Shown: piece by piece, positions 1-11,309 of the stretch
Numbering within the stretch: position 1 is the first letter of the stretch
How the letters are laid out: the number at the start of each line of letters is the position of its first letter
Source of the DNA: Udeniomyces pyricola
Taxonomy: Eukaryota; Basidiomycota; Tremellomycetes; Cystofilobasidiales; Mrakiaceae
Length of the DNA: 64,000 nt
Direction of reading: 5' to 3'
NCBI GenBank assembly: GCA_039545295.1
Contig: BCIK01000002.1
Coordinates: forward strand, 1,064,841-1,128,840
Translations under genes and position numbers: made by a program
The notes under the pieces: model-generated
What the model was told of the DNA's origin: nothing
Databases searched by the model: none
The model's input: only the letters and a program-made list of their open reading frames with translations

Positions 1-646
1 GCGTTTCACACCATCGCTTATATATTCACCCGGCGGGAGAGTGGAGGGGGGAGGGGGGGAGGAGGGGAAGAATCAAAAGTGGCATGTCAGAATCCGGGCC
101 TATGAAAACCCGTTGATTCAAAGAATCGATTCCTTTTTCAAAATCATAATCATAATGATAAATAAAAAAAAACACAACATCAAAGAGACAACTCCATTTG
201 ACCTGTCAATCATAGCCTATGCTGCTCATCTCGCTTTTCGAAAGCCACGTCCGATGTCAACTATCGCTTTTCCCCCCGAAATAAGTGATATCCCCAAACG
301 ACCTGATCTTGTTCGTCGGGCCCACGACCTACTGCACGGGGGAGAGAGAAAAAAGAGCGAAAGGTCTCACAAGATGACAGACATACAAGAAAGGACTGAA
401 AACCGGGAAGACTCTACTGTAGTGATGATTGATCAGTCAGCTGACCCAGGAAAGAGCAAGGCCGAAAGAAGACAAAAAGAGAAAGAAAAAAGGGAGAGAG
501 TAAAGAGAAGGGGGGGGGGGAGTTGATAAGAAAGAAAAAAAAAGTCTAGGTTCTTCCACCCCCTCTTCCCCCCATCCCCTGCCCCGTCCCCTTCCCCTTC
601 CCCTTCCCGTTGTCCCATTCTTTCGGATCACCAGAGGTCAAGCTTT
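1..646. other. Region downstream of the RabGAP gene, no gene seen
   Basis: This stretch lies 3' of the minus-strand RabGAP gene. It holds a G-rich tract at about 41-66, A-rich and AG-rich low-complexity sequence, and a strong pyrimidine tract at about 555-620. The open frames here are compositionally biased, and the longest begins at a GTG rather than an ATG. I see no recognisable coding domain. It could contain the 3' end of a gene that starts left of the window, but nothing in it shows this. Confidence 0.5.
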
Positions 647-1466
647 TCAACCCTTCTCCTTACCAGCGTCTCCATCGGGTCCCTGACTCGACGAGGATCC
701 TCCGCCCAAACCCCAAAGGCCCGCAACGACTCCCCCACCTCCACTATCCTTCTTCTTAGGCGTCACTGGTTTCCCACCTAGACTACTAGCTGCATTTCCT
801 CCTCCTCCACCACCACCACCGAGAGTGCTCCAGAAGCTCGACGATGAAGATCGTTGCTTCGATTCGGCCGATTCCTGGGAGAGTTCGGCGTAGAGGACTT
901 TGTACCGGACGAGCTCGTTCTCCATCTCTTCGCGTTCGATCTTGGACATGACGAGTTGTTTGACAATGGCGCAGCTGGAAGAGGGAGGTGGCGAAGGAGG
1001 AGAGGAAGATGGGTAGAGCGAAAAAAAGAAGGGAAAAAAAAAAAAAGAAGAATCCAGACAAAGGAGACGAAGGGAAGACGAGTTCGAAGCAGGCGATCAG
1101 TCGAGGCACATGATCCAAAGTTCACTCTCGCACAACCGGGTACTCAAATACCAAATAAGGATAGCTACAACCAGGATGTTGTTGGTGAAACAACCTGGGA
1201 GGAAGGGGCTGTCAATACATACTGCTCCGTGTTTAGCTGGGCTAACGATGACTCGAGCTGCTTGACCTGAGTGCTCAAATTTCGGTTCGCTGTCCGGAGC
1301 GTGTCGACCTCGATGGCGTGGGCATTGCGAGCACGGCAAATCTCATCCCATTCGGCCGTGTAACCGTCGAGTTGGAAGGGCGTTCTATTGCGAAATCGCG
1401 CAAGCAGTGCAAGTAAGAAAAGAGGGAGTAGGAAGGCCAGAGGAAAAGGGGCGTTGGAATGAAGTG

Positions 1467-1500
<34 letters not shown>

Positions 1501-4447
1501 GAAACGAAATTAGTGTCGTTGGAGCCGATGCGGACCTTCTTGAGCACGAGTTCGTAAGATGAAAGAATCAGACGGAAGGCGTAGCTGTGAGGAAGACGAG
1601 ATGGAATACGTTACATTCTGACGCTGAACGCATCCCGCACGAAGTCATCTGCCAGCCATGTCTCATCTGCCTCATCTGATCCTTCGTCATGTGGCGTCGG
1701 GATGGCTCCCTCCGAGGAAGAAGTCGGAACCTGTACAAGAAGGGATGATATTGAGGTAAATGATCCCACTCTATACTGAAACCTTGCTATCACGTCGTCA
1801 TTATAATGCAGAAAATTAATTGAGACGGGGGAGGGGGGAGGGGGGGGGGGAGACTGGATGCACCTTGTAGCTATCGAACAGTTTGGTCTGTAGAAACTTC
1901 ATGATACCCTCAAATTCCAAAGATAAGAGTTGCTCTTCGGATTTAATGAGGATAGCAATGGCAAATCTGAAAACAGCCTCGATGCCTTCTGCAAAGACTG
2001 AGTAGAGTATAGATAAGAAGAGAGACCATGAGGGTTAGGTGAAATTCAAGGATAGTTCAGATGGAGCAAGGAATGTGGTCGCAAAATAATCTCGTACCAA
2101 TATCAAAGATTCGATAGACAAGATCAAGTGGAAAGCTGGCAAGAAAGCAACAGAAATGGATGACAACTCTTAGCAGTCGAACCTTGACCTCGGAAGCGAA
2201 CGCGAAGTAGGCAAGATGAATCGAACGCTCACCGGTAGCTGAACAGCGTGAGAAACCACTGTCCGGCATACATGGAACTTTTGACTCCGTTTCTGACAAA
2301 ATGAACATGCAGGAGAGGAAGGAATTCCTCTACGAGGCGATCGAATTGGAAGAGTCGAAGTTGTAGTCCAGGCATTTCGGGAAGAAATGAGGTTCGGAGG
2401 CCGTACTGATTAGGTAGCCAGCAAAAGAAGAAGAAGCCAAAGTTTCAGGTCTCGAGTGCATGAGGTGAACACCGCCAGAGGAAGATGATGATAACAGAGA
2501 TAAACGAGAAGGGATGACGTACAGAGTGCATGAGGCGAACAAGTACGCAAAACGCTTCTTCATCAGGCATCTGAACCACAGAAGAAGTCATCAAGACGAA
2601 ATTAGTCCGTTATGCGGAAAGGGTGGCTGATGTGTTGCTTCCAGCTGATGAGCGGTCGAGATAGGAAGGACGTACGTTCAACAGTAGGGACGCAACGATG
2701 AATGCTGAGCCTTGGACGTAACCAACTTCTGGATCGTATAAGCTATACGCCCGAATGACGTTGAAGAGCTCGTCTTGACCCCGTCCTCGTTCTTCCGTCG
2801 CGGGCGGCACGACGTACGCGTCACTGGTTCCTGCACTTTGTGGATTTGAGATGCCATGAGAATCGCTCTTGCCAATGGAGTCGTTGGCAGTCACGCCGTT
2901 ACTGTTACGACTTGAGTTTTGACCTTCAAAGTCAGGTGTTGGACGTGGAATTGGCTTTTGGAAGAATTTGTTTTTGGGGAACGTCCGTGCCAGGTCTTTG
3001 GCAATGGCCTTTTCATGAGGCGACGAACGATGGAGGAGGGAAGAATATAGTGATTCGAGAGCAGGGTCCTTAGAAGATGACACTGTATAGTGCGGTAAGG
3101 TGCCCCTGATGATCAGTTCGATGCAACCCAGTGGCATATCACGCAAAGTCTCATATTGCGAGATCGATGAAACATGAAGAGATGCGGCCGAACTGACTGA
3201 GTTGCCACATGGATCCACGAATGACGGCGGGGATTCCGTTCTGAATGGACTGTGAGAGGTTTTGTGGTTGATTGCGAGCGACAGATTCATAGTCTGGAGA
3301 GCATACAGAAACGGCGTGTGTAAGGGGCGCAGGGCGGATATATGCAGGTCCAAAATCAGAGCAAAGCGCAGCAGGCACAAGATCCGAATGACTCACCGCC
3401 CATGACCTCTCCCCAGAACCCCCAATCGATCTCTCCCTCTGCGACCGCACCATCAAGTAAGCTCTCGTCTACCAAATTATCTCCTGCAGAACTGACCGCA
3501 CCTCCGTCGAGTCCGCGACGTGCGCTCGATTCGTTAGGTTCGATGCTCTTCCTTGCCTCCATGCGCCTGTGCGCGTCGAGGGTCGAATTCATAGCTGACT
3601 CTGCCAGAACACTGGAGCGTCGGCGTTGTTGTCGCTGTCGGACAGCCTCCTCTGTAAGAAGACTGATTCGAGAAGACGCATGGGAGGGGGTCCGCTTGTG
3701 GGATGGATCAGCCGAAGGGGGGTGTTGTTTGGTCAGGTTCGAGAGGAGGAAGGAAGATCGGTTGGGATCGCGAGAATGGAGTGCTGATGGAGAGGTTGCG
3801 CGAGGAGGATGAGATGGATGAGAAGGATGAGACGAAGTTGATGAAGAGGATGGAGATGGTGGGAGAACCGCTGGGAACACTGAGGGTTGAGGCGAGGCGG
3901 AAGAGTTGGAGGGAGAAAGGGGAGATGAGGTTGCCGAGGTCGTCGAGCCTGTCGGATTAGCGAGGGTCAAGGTAGATGAGCGATCTCTGGGATGCGGTGT
4001 TGTGGAAGCCGAATGATTTTGTGCGGTAGCGAGGGTCTCGGAGTCATGCAGATCTTTCACAGTCAAAAACGACGGGGACTCGATGTCAAGGTCCGATGGA
4101 GGGGGAGGGGAGGTAAGCGAGACTGAGGAGAAGAGAGCGTCTTCCTCTTGCTGTTCGGCTAGGGCGTTGATGAGGGGACTGGGAGCGTCTGGATCGGATA
4201 GATCTGGGGGGATGGAGGCGACATCATGGAAGATGCCGTCTTCTGAATCAGAAGACGAAGATGGGAGAGATGTCGAAGGGCCATCGTCTGGCTCGGTTGG
4301 GATTGACGACATGTCAAACGTGGGGGAGAAGGGGCCGGCGGCGCTCGAGGGACTGTGTTCGAAGGAGCCGTCGTTGGAGTTGTAGTCAAAGAGAAAGGAA
4401 GGTCTCGGCTGTGGAGGAGAGGAAGGTGGTGAAGAAGGCGAGCTCAT
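647..4447 (-). CDS. TBC-domain Rab GTPase-activating protein (Gyp5/EVI5-like)
   Basis: Stimulates GTP hydrolysis by Rab GTPases in membrane traffic. A long Ser/Pro-rich disordered N-terminal exon (4447 to about 3400) leads into IDWGFWGEVM, typical just before TBC domains. Later exons carry the TBC signatures in order: SIQNGIPAVIRGSMW near 3220, the arginine-finger block DLARTFPKNKFF near 2980, and the glutamine-finger block GYVQGSAFIVASLL near 2690. C-terminal TBC helices follow (about 2560-1870), then a predicted coiled coil (about 1380-900) and a Gly/Ser-rich tail ending at TGA 647-649. TBC followed by coiled coil fits the Gyp5/EVI5 group. ATG at 4445-4447 is the first in-frame Met; upstream frame is open but lacks ATG. 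About eight or more introns; internal exon edges are approximate. It shares a divergent promoter with the AEC transporter. The Rab substrate cannot be read from sequence. Confidence 0.85.
1467..1499. repeat. Homopolymer A33 (T33 on the sense strand) in a RabGAP intron
   Basis: Thirty-three consecutive A on the + strand. The gene runs on the minus strand, so the transcript has a U33 run inside an intron, between the coiled-coil exons. It is much longer than a normal polypyrimidine tract and its length may vary between isolates or reflect sequencing. Confidence 0.9.
1827..1850. repeat. G-rich tract, potential quadruplex, in a RabGAP intron
   Basis: Runs of five or more G separated by single A on the + strand. 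On the sense (minus) strand it is a C/T tract in an intron, so it may simply be an extreme polypyrimidine region. The four-run pattern also fits a G-quadruplex motif. Confidence 0.6.
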
Positions 4448-5048
4448 ACGCCTGGAAGTGAGAGGGGGGGGGACACGATCCAGACAGGGGGAAGAGCTAA
4501 GGGGGGGTTGTCGATTCCAGTTGATGAGGTCAAAGAGGAGGCAACGCTCGCAAGGTGCACAGTGTAGGGCGCAACTAACGCGCAAGGTGTCAACTTGGCC
4601 GGGTCAGTACTGTAAACAACGCTTGCATAGCACACTCGGAAGTTTTTTTTCTTGTATATTTATAGTATTTATAACATATGTCATATATCGTTCAACGTCC
4701 GGGTGTATCAATGTTGACTGACATGATGAATTTCATGGTGCATACAGCCCACATGCCATATGCCACAGCCTACAGCTGCGCACATGACCTGGCTGATAGC
4801 ACATTGAAGTATAGAATATTGAATATTGAATATTGGAACATGATAATGATGACGTCGGGAGTAGTAGTAGCTGATGCCTGGTTGGCCTGCCTGGTACGAC
4901 GTTAGCACTCGCTTCGGCGTGCCACCTGCCAATTGACAATTGTTGCCAAGTGCACCATTCATCATCGACCAGCCCCGCCTCAACCACCTCCTCCCATACC
5001 TCATCTCATCCTACACTACTCACTCGACACATCATCATCCACCAACGT
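4448..5048. promoter_or_regulatory. Divergent promoter region between RabGAP and AEC transporter
   Basis: 600 bases between two start codons facing away from each other. AT-rich around 4645-4690 (stretches resembling TATA) and around 4800-4840. CT-rich immediately 5' of the + strand ATG at 5049, as is common for fungal leaders. Specific factor sites cannot be assigned. Confidence 0.5.
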
Positions 5049-8000
5049 ATGGACAACCAAGTTCCAGTATACGACCTCCTCAAGACAGTCTTCGAGTCCA
5101 TCGTCGGTTCGTCCGCCGCTCGGTTCCTTGATTCTGTCTCCACGCTTTCGGCTGTGCACGTTCGAGCCCGTCCTGATGACTCTTCCCTTGGCTCGTCTTA
5201 CTCCACCTCCCTCACCACTTCGCCCTCGATCTAGAGGTCTTTGTGCTCTGCCTGGCAGGACTTCTCCTGGCTCGGGTCGGCGTCATTGACAAGGCGACTC
5301 AGCGAGTAAGGGCTCATTGTCTTTCGTCTTGCTTCTCGGCCATCACATCCTTCTCCTTCTCCTTCTCCCCTCGCCACGTTTCTTCGTTCTTGCTTTGGTC
5401 CACCCGCTAGTACCGCAGCTTATCTCCTTTCCTGTGTCTTACCATTCCTCGTTTGCTTCATTCCTCGTGCAGAAAATCAACAAAATCAACATCTCCCTCT
5501 TTACACCGTGTCTACTGTTCTCGAAAGTCGCCTTTTCGCTCTCGCCCGAAAAGCTGCGCGAGCTTTGGGTCATCCCATGCGGCTTTGTCATTGTCACGGG
5601 CACCTCGACCATCGTCGCTTGGGCGCTTGGGACGCTTCTTCGGCTCAAGAAAAGTCAACGGTACGTCTGGTCTGGCCAGGTCGATACAGGCCTGGACGAG
5701 GCGATGCAAGGATAGGTCGGATGTCTGTGCCGACCGAGACTGATTGGACTTGGCCTTTTTTCTTCTTCTCGATTGTTTCTAACCACGCGATCGGCCTCGT
5801 TAAGATCCTTCGCTATGGCTGGATGTAAGCCTGAATCCATCAAAAATTGTTGTGCTTTTTCGTTGAGCATATGTGCATACTAACAAACGTCCCTTTTCTC
5901 ATCACTCACAGCGATGTTCATGAATTCAAACTCCCTTCCTATTGCCCTCATGCAGTCTCTCGTTCTCGAAGTCCCGGGTCTCAAAGTACGGGAGGCCCTT
6001 AGTCAATCAGAAGGCTGAAGTCAGTATCCAAAAAGCTCAGGCACTGACTGAACCCTTCACATGGTGTTTCGATCTAATTAGTGGGGCAAGCATGACGATC
6101 GTGAGGCAATGCTCGGCCGAGCCCTGACTTACCTCGTGTTGTATTCTACTCTCGGAATGATGGTTAGTCCACCATCCAACGCGTTGATGTCATTCGAAAG
6201 CAACGCGCAAAACTGATCTGCTTGTTTGTATATTCATTCAGCTTCGATGGTGCGACGACGTATCTTGGGTTCTGTCAAATCGAGCGGTTCCAGCCAGCTG
6301 AACTTGCTTTCTTGTTTCCTCAACATCTCTCAGGTCATATGGCGTTCATTTGCTTACGCAAGCTGATGATGATGCCGTCCCGATCCCAGTCGATGGCTCA
6401 CCGGAAGAATCTGGAACGGCCACATCAACCGGTGCCGCGACTGCGGTAGCCGACCCGACACACCACGCCATCAACTTCAGCGACTCCACCCCACTTCTTG
6501 CCGCTAGCAGTACCTCTGCCTCGAACTCTAACAAGCGCTCTTCGTCTGCTACGTTTGAGGACCCTTGGAAAGACGCCGCCTCGCCTTCCAGCGTCGCCGT
6601 AACTGACCAGACCGTTCAGCCGGGCGGTTTCGCTGGCAACTCCCCTTACCTTCCTACACCATCGACTTCTGCCGGTCTGGCACCCGCACGACCTCGCGCA
6701 GTCACTCGTCGAAGCTCCAATTTCCACTCATTTCCCAATTCGCCAACCACAAGTCATCATGATGCGTCGGACGCTGATTCAGATGACGAACACGAGGCGG
6801 GCGAGCAAGAAGACGCAGAGTGGGGAGATTTGCATGGCGATCTTGACGCAAGGAGGAAGGCTCTGCGGAAAGGCCGAGGTGGCAAGTGGAAGGATGGACG
6901 TTTGGGCGTGTTTGCCAAGAAGCTCGGTCGGTTTGCGAGAAAACTCAATGAGTTCATGACTGTGCCGTAAGTGAACATTTGCGCCATGTCTCTTCTTGCC
7001 GTTTGTCATCGATTCTGACTTGTATCCGATGCATCCATAAACTGCTTATCTGTTTTTGTGTATTGCTTCGGTTGGTTCGTATATGGCAGAATGTGGTCCG
7101 CTTTGTTGAGCATCTTCATCGCGATGGTTCCGCCTTTGCAAGCCGAGCTCGCAAAAGCTCGTCCCATTCGAGCGGTTCGTCGAGCTTCTTGCTTTCTTCT
7201 CATTCCACTATCTTGGCCAATCCTCATACTGACGAGAAACAATGCGATTTGTACACGTTTTTAGGCCATTAAATCATCCGGCAACTGTTCAATCCCTCTC
7301 ACTCTGGTTGTTCTTGGTGCCTATTTCTACACCCCGAAGCAAGCTTCCTCACCCCCTGCCACCGTCACTGCCCCACCTTTGAACGGTCAGAACAGCCTGC
7401 GTCAGAAAGCCAAGACGGGTGGGTTCTGGGCTCGATTCCGACGGATGAGAACTTCGTCCGACACAGCTCGAGAGTCCAATGGCCAAGAAATCAAGATGCA
7501 GAATTTCCCGGGAGAGACCAGGACTGTGTTTGTCGCTGTTGTCTCGAGGTATGTTTCCCTCTCTCTCAGAACCATGTCCTTCTTGCTCTTTTCTTCTTCT
7601 TCTTCTTCTTCTTCCATTCTGACTGTTCACATCGTGTGAAAACTGTCTGCTCGACGCTCACGATATTTGGGCACCTCTGCTTCGCTCGATTTTTCCCTCT
7701 GTTCCATGTCACTTTCACCCTTTCTTCTCTCACACAGAATGATCATCACCCCGCTTATTCTCGTTCCTCTTGTCGGACTTCTTGCTCGATACGATCCGTT
7801 CGAGGCGGCCGAGGACCCCGTCTTCATCGTTACTGCGGTCTTGATCATCTCTTCGCCTCCTGCCATCGTTCGTGTCATTCGTCTCGCGCTTCCTCGCTTT
7901 CGCTCCTGGTCGCATGGCTGATTTCTGACATTGAATACTTTGGCTCAATTGATATGGTTTCTTTCTTGTTTCCCCTCTGGTCATCATCTCTGTGTCATCT

Positions 8001-8168
8001 GCCCTCTTCTCAACCGCTTTACAGACGCTCGCCCAAATCACCCAGGCCGCCTCGGGTGATGCGTTTGAGCGATTGATTTCAAAGACCATTTGGGTATCAT
8101 ACGGGATCTTGACTCCTCCCCTTACGCTACTTTATGTTGTGCTGGGATTGATACTCTCCCGGCTCTAA
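5049..8168 (+). CDS. Auxin efflux carrier (AEC/PIN-like, Mem_trans) family transporter
   Basis: A multi-pass membrane carrier; fungal members are largely uncharacterised and the substrate is unknown. Family hallmarks are NISLFTPCLLFSKVAFSL (about 5475-5540), NSNSLPIALMQSL (5920-5965), the two-helix region SSGNCSIPLTLVVLGAYF (7270-7330) and a final helix set ending ILTPPLTLLYVVLGLILSRL before TAA 8166-8168. I join about ten exons: ATG 5049, then about 5230, 5472, 5813, 5911, 6081, 6241, 6335, 7090, 7266, 7739 and 8025; the reading frame stays open across each join. Between the halves lies a long acidic, Ser/Thr-rich cytosolic loop (6335-6966), the usual place for the variable loop in this family. 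Family assignment is firm; individual splice edges were placed by eye. Confidence 0.88.
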
Positions 8169-9418
8169 GTGCGCGGGAAGGAATGGTTGGAGAGACCAAG
8201 CGTTGCGTTCAGCCGGACGTTTCTAAAGAGGAGAGAACGTGGGAAAAGCAGTCAAAAGAACGGAGAGCGTCTTGTCACAAAAGGTAGTATACACGACAGG
8301 AGAGAGATGGCTGATGAAGAGCAATAGAGGGGTCAACCTCCTCCACTGCTGATGGGAGGGCTTTTGCATCTTTTCCGTTAAATATACGAAAGATTTTATA
8401 TATATATAACCTTTTAACGTTTTGGGTCCGGAGAAGCTTTTGGGATCTCCATGATCATTTGGAACATGAAAGTGGAAACCATTTCAACCTTAACTTTTTT
8501 TTCTTTCATCTGGACTCAATTTCCATCCATCAGGCTATACATTTGATGGAAACCCAAGATCCCAAGGGGACATATGGACGCCAGTCCAAACTCCAAAGAA
8601 CCGAAGCACTCTCCACAAATTCATATGATACAAACGCTCGACACGCGAAACAGAAAACATACAAGCTGGTTTGATCGAAGTGCGTTGTGAACCCATATAT
8701 TTATTACGGGAGCCTCAGCGTCGTCGTCGTCATGTTCATGACATCGCTGTCCTGCCTTCTTCCTCTGATCTCGACTTGCAACACGATCTATACCCTGATA
8801 CCATGACTGACGAACTGTTACTGACCAACGGTCTTGGACTCATCAGGGAAATGGATTCAGGAGAGGACGATGGGAATGGCGGTCTCGAGTGATTCGCATT
8901 CCAAGAAAATCCGAGAGTTCTCCGTTGTCTGTGAAGCCGCACTTTGCACCAATATCTCATTTGAAAGCTTCGAATTCGCTCATGTCGTTTCCTGCAACGA
9001 GTTGGTCGTCCACGTGATCGGCAGATTCAGAGTTTTCGCGAGCTCCGAGTACTTGCTCGGAATGGGCAAGCCTTTCGTGGCGGCCGTCCGGAGACAAGTA
9101 GTTTTCCCTTGATGGTTGGTCCTCTGCGAGCCGCCTCCCTTAGGGTGGAAGGTCTCCTGGCAAACGTCGTATGTCCAGCTATAGTCTTTGACGGGACCTT
9201 CCGCCGCCTTCTTGCTTCGATACTCCCGCATCCACTGCGCTCTGTACAGCCTTCGTTTTTTTTTTTTTTTTTTTTTTTAGTAAGAGTAGTACGGTCTTAT
9301 TCCTTCGAGTTTCGTTTCCTGGTGGGAGTGAATGGGACAGACATCGAATCAAGACACCGTAGCTTGGCTTGTACCAGAATCACCGGGTCATGTCAGTACA
9401 TGTATGTTACATCCCGAG
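8169..9418. other. Intergenic, no supported gene
   Basis: Contains a TA-rich stretch around 8395-8415, probably in the 3' region of the AEC gene, and a T23 run at 9256-9278 followed by AG. A minus-strand frame at 8980-9231 (starting MREYRSKK) has coding-like composition but no recognised domain; a possible terminal exon ending MSEFEAFK, with an acceptor just before it, lies on the same strand near 8963-8995. I could not build a convincing gene from these. Confidence 0.4.
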
Positions 9419-9949
9419 ATGAACCGTCGTACATATCAGCAAACTTGCGAGGATTTCCCTGACGAAGAGGTGGAAGCGGTCGTGTTCAGGGCAGGAGAAG
9501 CGCAGTCGAGGCTCGATCTGGTGAGAAGCTTATAAGAGTAAACTGCTCAGCAAGATTCCACGTCTTTCTCAGTGGACAAGGTTCATACAAAATGATCCTG
9601 ACATAATTTGGTGAGCGAAACGTAAGGAGACAAGTGTGGATGGCGAGCGTTGCGGGTACGGGATCGTAAAAGATAATCGAGGGTAGCTAGTGGGTGGTGG
9701 TTTCGGTCACAAAGAGGCCTAGCTGGACGCTTCCTCTTGCGGCGCGTCCATAATCTTACTAAAGCCCCCCAAAGACAGCAGCTAGCTGTCTGGAGGGACC
9801 CCAGTGTACGTAGTACTGATGCGTACGCGGGCGGTAATCGAGATACGGTGCCATCAGACGCGCGCAGCACAAGGTTTGATTTTTTTTCCTCTACCAGTCA
9901 GCACCGGCGGCCTAAAGGTGTGCATATGATGTGTGAAGCTCCCATATGA
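9419..9949 (+). CDS. Possible multi-exon hypothetical gene (weak)
   Basis: Three open segments can be joined in frame by reasonable splice sites. The first runs from ATG 9419 to 9520, followed by GTGAGA. The second runs from 9573 (after TTTCTCAG) to 9610, followed by GTGAGC. The third begins after TAG near 9690 and continues either to the GTACGT donor near 9806 or to a stop at 9949. The first piece reads like real protein (FPDEEVEAVVFRAGEAQSRL). No domain is recognised, the start could be further upstream, and chance joining is possible. Transcript evidence would be needed before treating it as a gene. Confidence 0.2.
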
Positions 9950-11309
9950 CATGTCGTACAATCCTTGACCTGTCTCAGCGCCTAGATCGCTCTCAAGGTG
10001 CCCTCATGAGGAATCATGGTTTTCCCCTCAGAACTCTCTGTAGGCCTATACTCCCTCTATACCCATAGGTTCGAGTGCCCACCAAAGTTATGGGCTGACA
10101 TGGAGTTGACTGTATATATATTGGACGGAGCTGCGTAGCTCCCCTCGATCATCGATCATCTCCGCCGTGTCGACGCGTACCTGATTGCCCTGATATACAT
10201 ACTAATATATATGAGTTCCTCATCATATACATAATCTCGTCCCCAGACCCTCGCCCAGCGTGGGTCTGGTCGGAGATGTCGCAAAATCATGCTCATCACC
10301 TGAAAGTGGTTCACCTGCACACCCTCGGAATACCCCGCCTTCGATCGGCCTCTCAGCCAAGTCCCTCTCGCATGAGCTCTGAACGCCATCCATCATCACC
10401 ATACATGTCGGCTTGTCGGACGTTAACGTCCTTGACATCACAGTCTTGATTGGGACTGTAAGCGCCGTAGGCAAGACGGTTTCGAGCAGATTGATGACTC
10501 CGTGGGCAGGAGGCGGAGGGTAGCAATTTGGAGATAACGATGTCTTTGGCTACACGGACGGTCTGAACGCATCCCTTTGACTGGAGCTTGAGGAGAACGG
10601 GTCATAGGGGCCCATGGGCCATTGAGCCATGTAGAACGGCTTTGATCAATCAAAAGACGAGGCAAATGGGGCGTAGAGGGGAAGAGGCAGGCATAGGTGG
10701 GTGAGAAGGAGCGAAGGTGAACATGAGGGGAAGGGGAAGGTCAGAGATGGTACAGAAAAGGAGAAAACGAAGGAGAAAGAAGCCAAATATGGAGAAAATG
10801 GAAGCGGAAGGAGCCCGCCCGGATAGCAGTTCCGCAAGTGCATGCCGAAGAATCGAGGCCTTTTCTCAGCCACCGCCCAATATCCAATCGAGGGGATTTC
10901 CGATCTTCCGACCAAACCCTCACTGGCGCTCGGCGTGCTAAGGGTCCGGTTCCGAGACTACGGTCGATCAGCTCGCCAATCCATGTGGGTTACTTTCTTG
11001 GAGTCAACCTCCTTCTGAGCCCGCTGGCTCGTCGCGACAAGATGAAGGAGGACGAAGCGAGATGTTCGCTTTGTGGAAACTCGAAGCTCGAAGTTTGAAG
11101 GGGGTCAAAGGGAGGAAACCAACGATTCAGATATCGATGGGTCGAGCGCCAGCTGGCGATAGTTCAGGAGGTCCATTGCAAGTAGTTAATAGTCGATGGT
11201 TGAACATCGAATATGAATCCGATGGCAACTGAAATTGGCGCGCAGTCGCTATTAGTTGGCTCTTGTTAATCTTGTTTCCGCCACGACGCCGGCCTGACCT
11301 CCTCTCGAT
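9950..11309. other. Intergenic, upstream of the forkhead gene
   Basis: No supported gene. Short frames on both strands are compositionally biased (an AG-rich patch at about 10690-10810). A TATATATATT run lies near 10113. The last few hundred bases probably hold the forkhead promoter and leader. Confidence 0.45.

Noticed and set aside
41..526. 161-codon + strand frame at the left edge
   Set aside because: Starts at GTG, opens with a G-run, and is made of Lys/Arg/Glu-rich low-complexity sequence with no domain.
8980..9231. Minus-strand frame starting MREYRSKK
   Set aside because: Composition is coding-like, but no domain, no clear start context (an A-run lies just upstream) and no consistent downstream exon; noted only within the intergenic entry.
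10040..10090. GGTTCGAGT sequence resembling a tRNA B box
   Set aside because: The flanking bases do not form a T stem and there is no A box upstream.
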